Shown: positions 61,937 to 64,000 of the stretch, piece by piece
How the letters are laid out: each line of letters opens with the position of its first letter
Numbering within the stretch: the stretch's first letter is position 1
DNA from: Acidobacteriota bacterium
GTDB lineage: Bacteria > Acidobacteriota > Terriglobia > Bryobacterales > UBA6623
Assembly (NCBI GenBank): GCA_016125275.1
Contig: WGMB01000012.1
Coordinates: 1-64,000, forward strand
DNA: 64,000 bases
Direction: 5' to 3'
Position numbers and translations under genes: made by a program
The notes under the pieces: generated by a model
The model's database searches: none
Seen by the model: only the letters and a program-made list of their open reading frames with translations
Told to the model about the DNA's origin: nothing

Positions 61937-64000
61937 GTGAAGAGCTGCCTTGCGCTGACCCTCGCCCTCCTTGCCCCAGCCGCCTGGGCCGCTGACCCGG
62001 TTTCTTTCTCGGAACAGATCCGGCCCTTGCTCGAAAAGCGCTGCCTGGGCTGCCACGGCGCCGAGCAGCAAATGTCCGGCCTGGACCTCAGCGCCCGCGA
62101 ATCCGCCCTGCGCGGCGGCGCCCACGGCCCGGCCATCCAGCCCGACAACCCCGCCGAGAGCCTGTTGCTGGCCTACGTGCGCGGCTCCAAGGAGCCCCGC
62201 ATGCCGCTGGGCGACGCCCTCGCCGCCGACGACGTCGAGCTGCTCGCGCGCTGGGTCGAGCAGGGCGCGCCCTACGACGCCACGCTCTCCTCCAAGGCCG
62301 CGCCGGCCGACGATCCGGCCTCCTGGTGGGCCTTCCAGCCTCCCGTCCAAGCTCCTCCGCCCACCGTGGCGGACGCTCGCTGGCGCCGCAATCCCATCGA
62401 CGCCTTCGTGCGGGCCCGTCTCGACGCAGCCGGCGTGGAACCCGCACCGCCGGCCGATCGGCGCACTCTCATCCGCCGCGCCTGGCTCGACCTCGTCGGG
62501 ATGCTCCCACCGCCCGACGAGGTCGAGCGTTTCGTCGCCGACTCCTCGCCAGACGCCTGGACGCGCTTGGTGGACGACCTGCTCGCCAAGCCGCAGTACG
62601 GCGAGCGCTGGGGCCGCCACTGGCTCGACGTCGCCCGTTATGCGGACAGCTCGGGCTACGAGCACGACTTCGACTACCCCGACGCCTGGCGCTTCCGCGA
62701 CTACGTAATCGCGTCGTTCAACCAGGACAAGCCCTACGACCGCTTCGTGCAGGAGCAGTTGGCCGGCGACGAGCTCTCGGACTGGAGCTTCGAGACCCTC
62801 ATCGCCACCGGCTTCCAACGCATCGGCCCGCGCGTGCTCTTCCGCGAGAAGGACAACCCGGAGTACCGCTACAACTATCTCGACGACATGATCCAGACCT
62901 CCAGCCGGGCCTTCATGGGCCTGTCCGTGGAGTGCGCCCGCTGTCACGATCACAAGTTCGACCCCATTCAGCAGCTCGACTACTACCGGATGATGGCGAT
63001 CTTCTTCCCGCACATCCGCTACGACTTCCCGCTGGCGTCGGAAGCCCAGATCCGCGAGTACGAGACCCGCAAGACGGCTGTCGAGCAGAGCATCGCGCCG
63101 CTCAACGCCCGCATTCGTGAGATCGAGGCGCCCTACCGCGAGATGCAGCGCCGCGAGCAGCTCAAGGGCTTCCCGCAGGAGATCCAGGACGCCGTCAACA
63201 CCCCGGAAGCCGAGCGGACCGAGGGTCAGAAGCTGCTGGCCGAGCAGGTCCTGTCGATCGGCGTCGGCAACTACGGCCGGCTGCTGAGCGACGAGGACCG
63301 CCAACAGGTCCAATCGCTCAAGGTCCGCATCGCCGAGCTCGAGAAGGAGCTGCCCGAGCCCTTGCCCACCGCCATGGGCGTGCGCGACGGCGACTACCGC
63401 TCGGCGCCCGATGGCCGCGGCGACGAAGTGCAGCCCGGCAAGGGCGAACGAGAGGTCTATGAGAACGTCGGCCCGTTCGTGCCCGAGCCCGGCCGGCCCT
63501 ACAACCCGCCGGTGGCGCATCTGCTGCCACACTCGGACTATCACGACAAGGGCCCGGTGGTGGAGCCGGGCGTGGTGACCATCCTGGCGCGTCTGGGCGA
63601 GTTCGACCCACAGCCGCCCGACAACGGTCGCGTTTCCACCGGCCGCCGGCTGGCTTTGGCAAAGTGGCTCACCTCCGGCGAGCACCCCCTCACGTCCCGT
63701 GTGATGGCCAACCGCATCTGGCAGCACCACTTCGGCCGCGGCCTGGTGCTCACGGCCAGCAATTTCGGCAAGATGGGCCGCAAGCCCACCCACCCCGAGC
63801 TGCTGGACTGGTTGGCGGTCGAGTTCGTCAAGCAGGGCTGGAGCGTCAAGGCGCTGCACCGGCTGATCCTCGATTCGGAAACCTACCGCATGGCCTCGGT
63901 CTGGAACCCGCCCGGCGCATCCGCCGCCGACCCCGAGAACAACCTGCTGTGGCGCTACCCCAGCCGGCGCCTGGAAGGCGAGATCGTGCGTGACATCACC
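61937..64000 (+). CDS. PSCyt1/DUF1549/DUF1553 (planctomycete-type cytochrome c) protein, truncated by window end
   Basis: GTG start; signal peptide; 'CLGCHGAEQQMSGLDLSARESALRGG', 'WWAFQPP', 'RRAWLDLVGMLPPPDEVERFV', 'ECARCHDHKFDPIQQLDYYRMMAIF', 'LTSRVMANRIWQHHFGRGLV'; frame stays open to base 64000. Confidence 0.95.
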   Translation, partial: MKSCLALTLALLAPAAWAADPVSFSEQIRPLLEKRCLGCHGAEQQMSGLDLSARESALRGGAHGPAIQPDNPAESLLLAYVRGSKEPRMPLGDALAADDVELLARWVEQGAPYDATLSSKAAPADDPASWWAFQPPVQAPPPTVADARWRRNPIDAFVRARLDAAGVEPAPPADRRTLIRRAWLDLVGMLPPPDEVERFVADSSPDAWTRLVDDLLAKPQYGERWGRHWLDVARYADSSGYEHDFDYPDAWRFRDYVIASFNQDKPYDRFVQEQLAGDELSDWSFETLIATGFQRIGPRVLFREKDNPEYRYNYLDDMIQTSSRAFMGLSVECARCHDHKFDPIQQLDYYRMMAIFFPHIRYDFPLASEAQIREYETRKTAVEQSIAPLNARIREIEAPYREMQRREQLKGFPQEIQDAVNTPEAERTEGQKLLAEQVLSIGVGNYGRLLSDEDRQQVQSLKVRIAELEKELPEPLPTAMGVRDGDYRSAPDGRGDEVQPGKGEREVYENVGPFVPEPGRPYNPPVAHLLPHSDYHDKGPVVEPGVVTILARLGEFDPQPPDNGRVSTGRRLALAKWLTSGEHPLTSRVMANRIWQHHFGRGLVLTASNFGKMGRKPTHPELLDWLAVEFVKQGWSVKALHRLILDSETYRMASVWNPPGASAADPENNLLWRYPSRRLEGEIVRDIT

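Noticed and set aside
61916-63859. 647-aa minus ORF at the right edge
   Set aside because: Antisense to the DUF1549/DUF1553 cytochrome protein, which has unmistakable motifs.

Overview
High-GC bacterial chromosome segment. Several gene styles suggest Acidobacteriota (Bryobacterales/Solibacter-like), but this is inference: Tat-exported Gfo/Idh/MocA oxidoreductases with a '[10 protein letters not shown]' linker, a PSCyt1/DUF1549/DUF1553 cytochrome protein, a plug-poor TonB-type receptor, and a Ser/Thr kinase with WD40 repeats. Most of the window is ordinary core content: initiator tRNA, rsgA, ribB(A), uvrB, queC, tyrS, purN, purM, smc, a PduO-type adenosyltransferase, NUDIX, TetR, an ECF sigma factor and OmpA. 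It is interleaved with secreted or unknown proteins. I found no CRISPR array, transposase, integrase, prophage structural module, rRNA operon or recognisable defence system. The observations most worth following up are: (1) a secreted protein whose reading frame is cut by one in-frame TGA at 48862-48864; (2) a RibBA whose GTP cyclohydrolase II half has lost all three zinc cysteines; (3) a tightly packed operon of an exported HIT-like protein, a SpoIVB/S55-type peptidase, a beta-propeller protein and an MscS channel; (4) a structured, unassigned leader next to the initiator tRNA; (5) small genes missing from or mis-started in the ORF track (25069-25176, 42117-42278, 58910-59077, 37871-38023); (6) two convergent gene pairs that share one CTAG as both stop codons; (7) a Tat/lipobox-bearing SelA-like PLP protein. 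No claim here was tested by database search.
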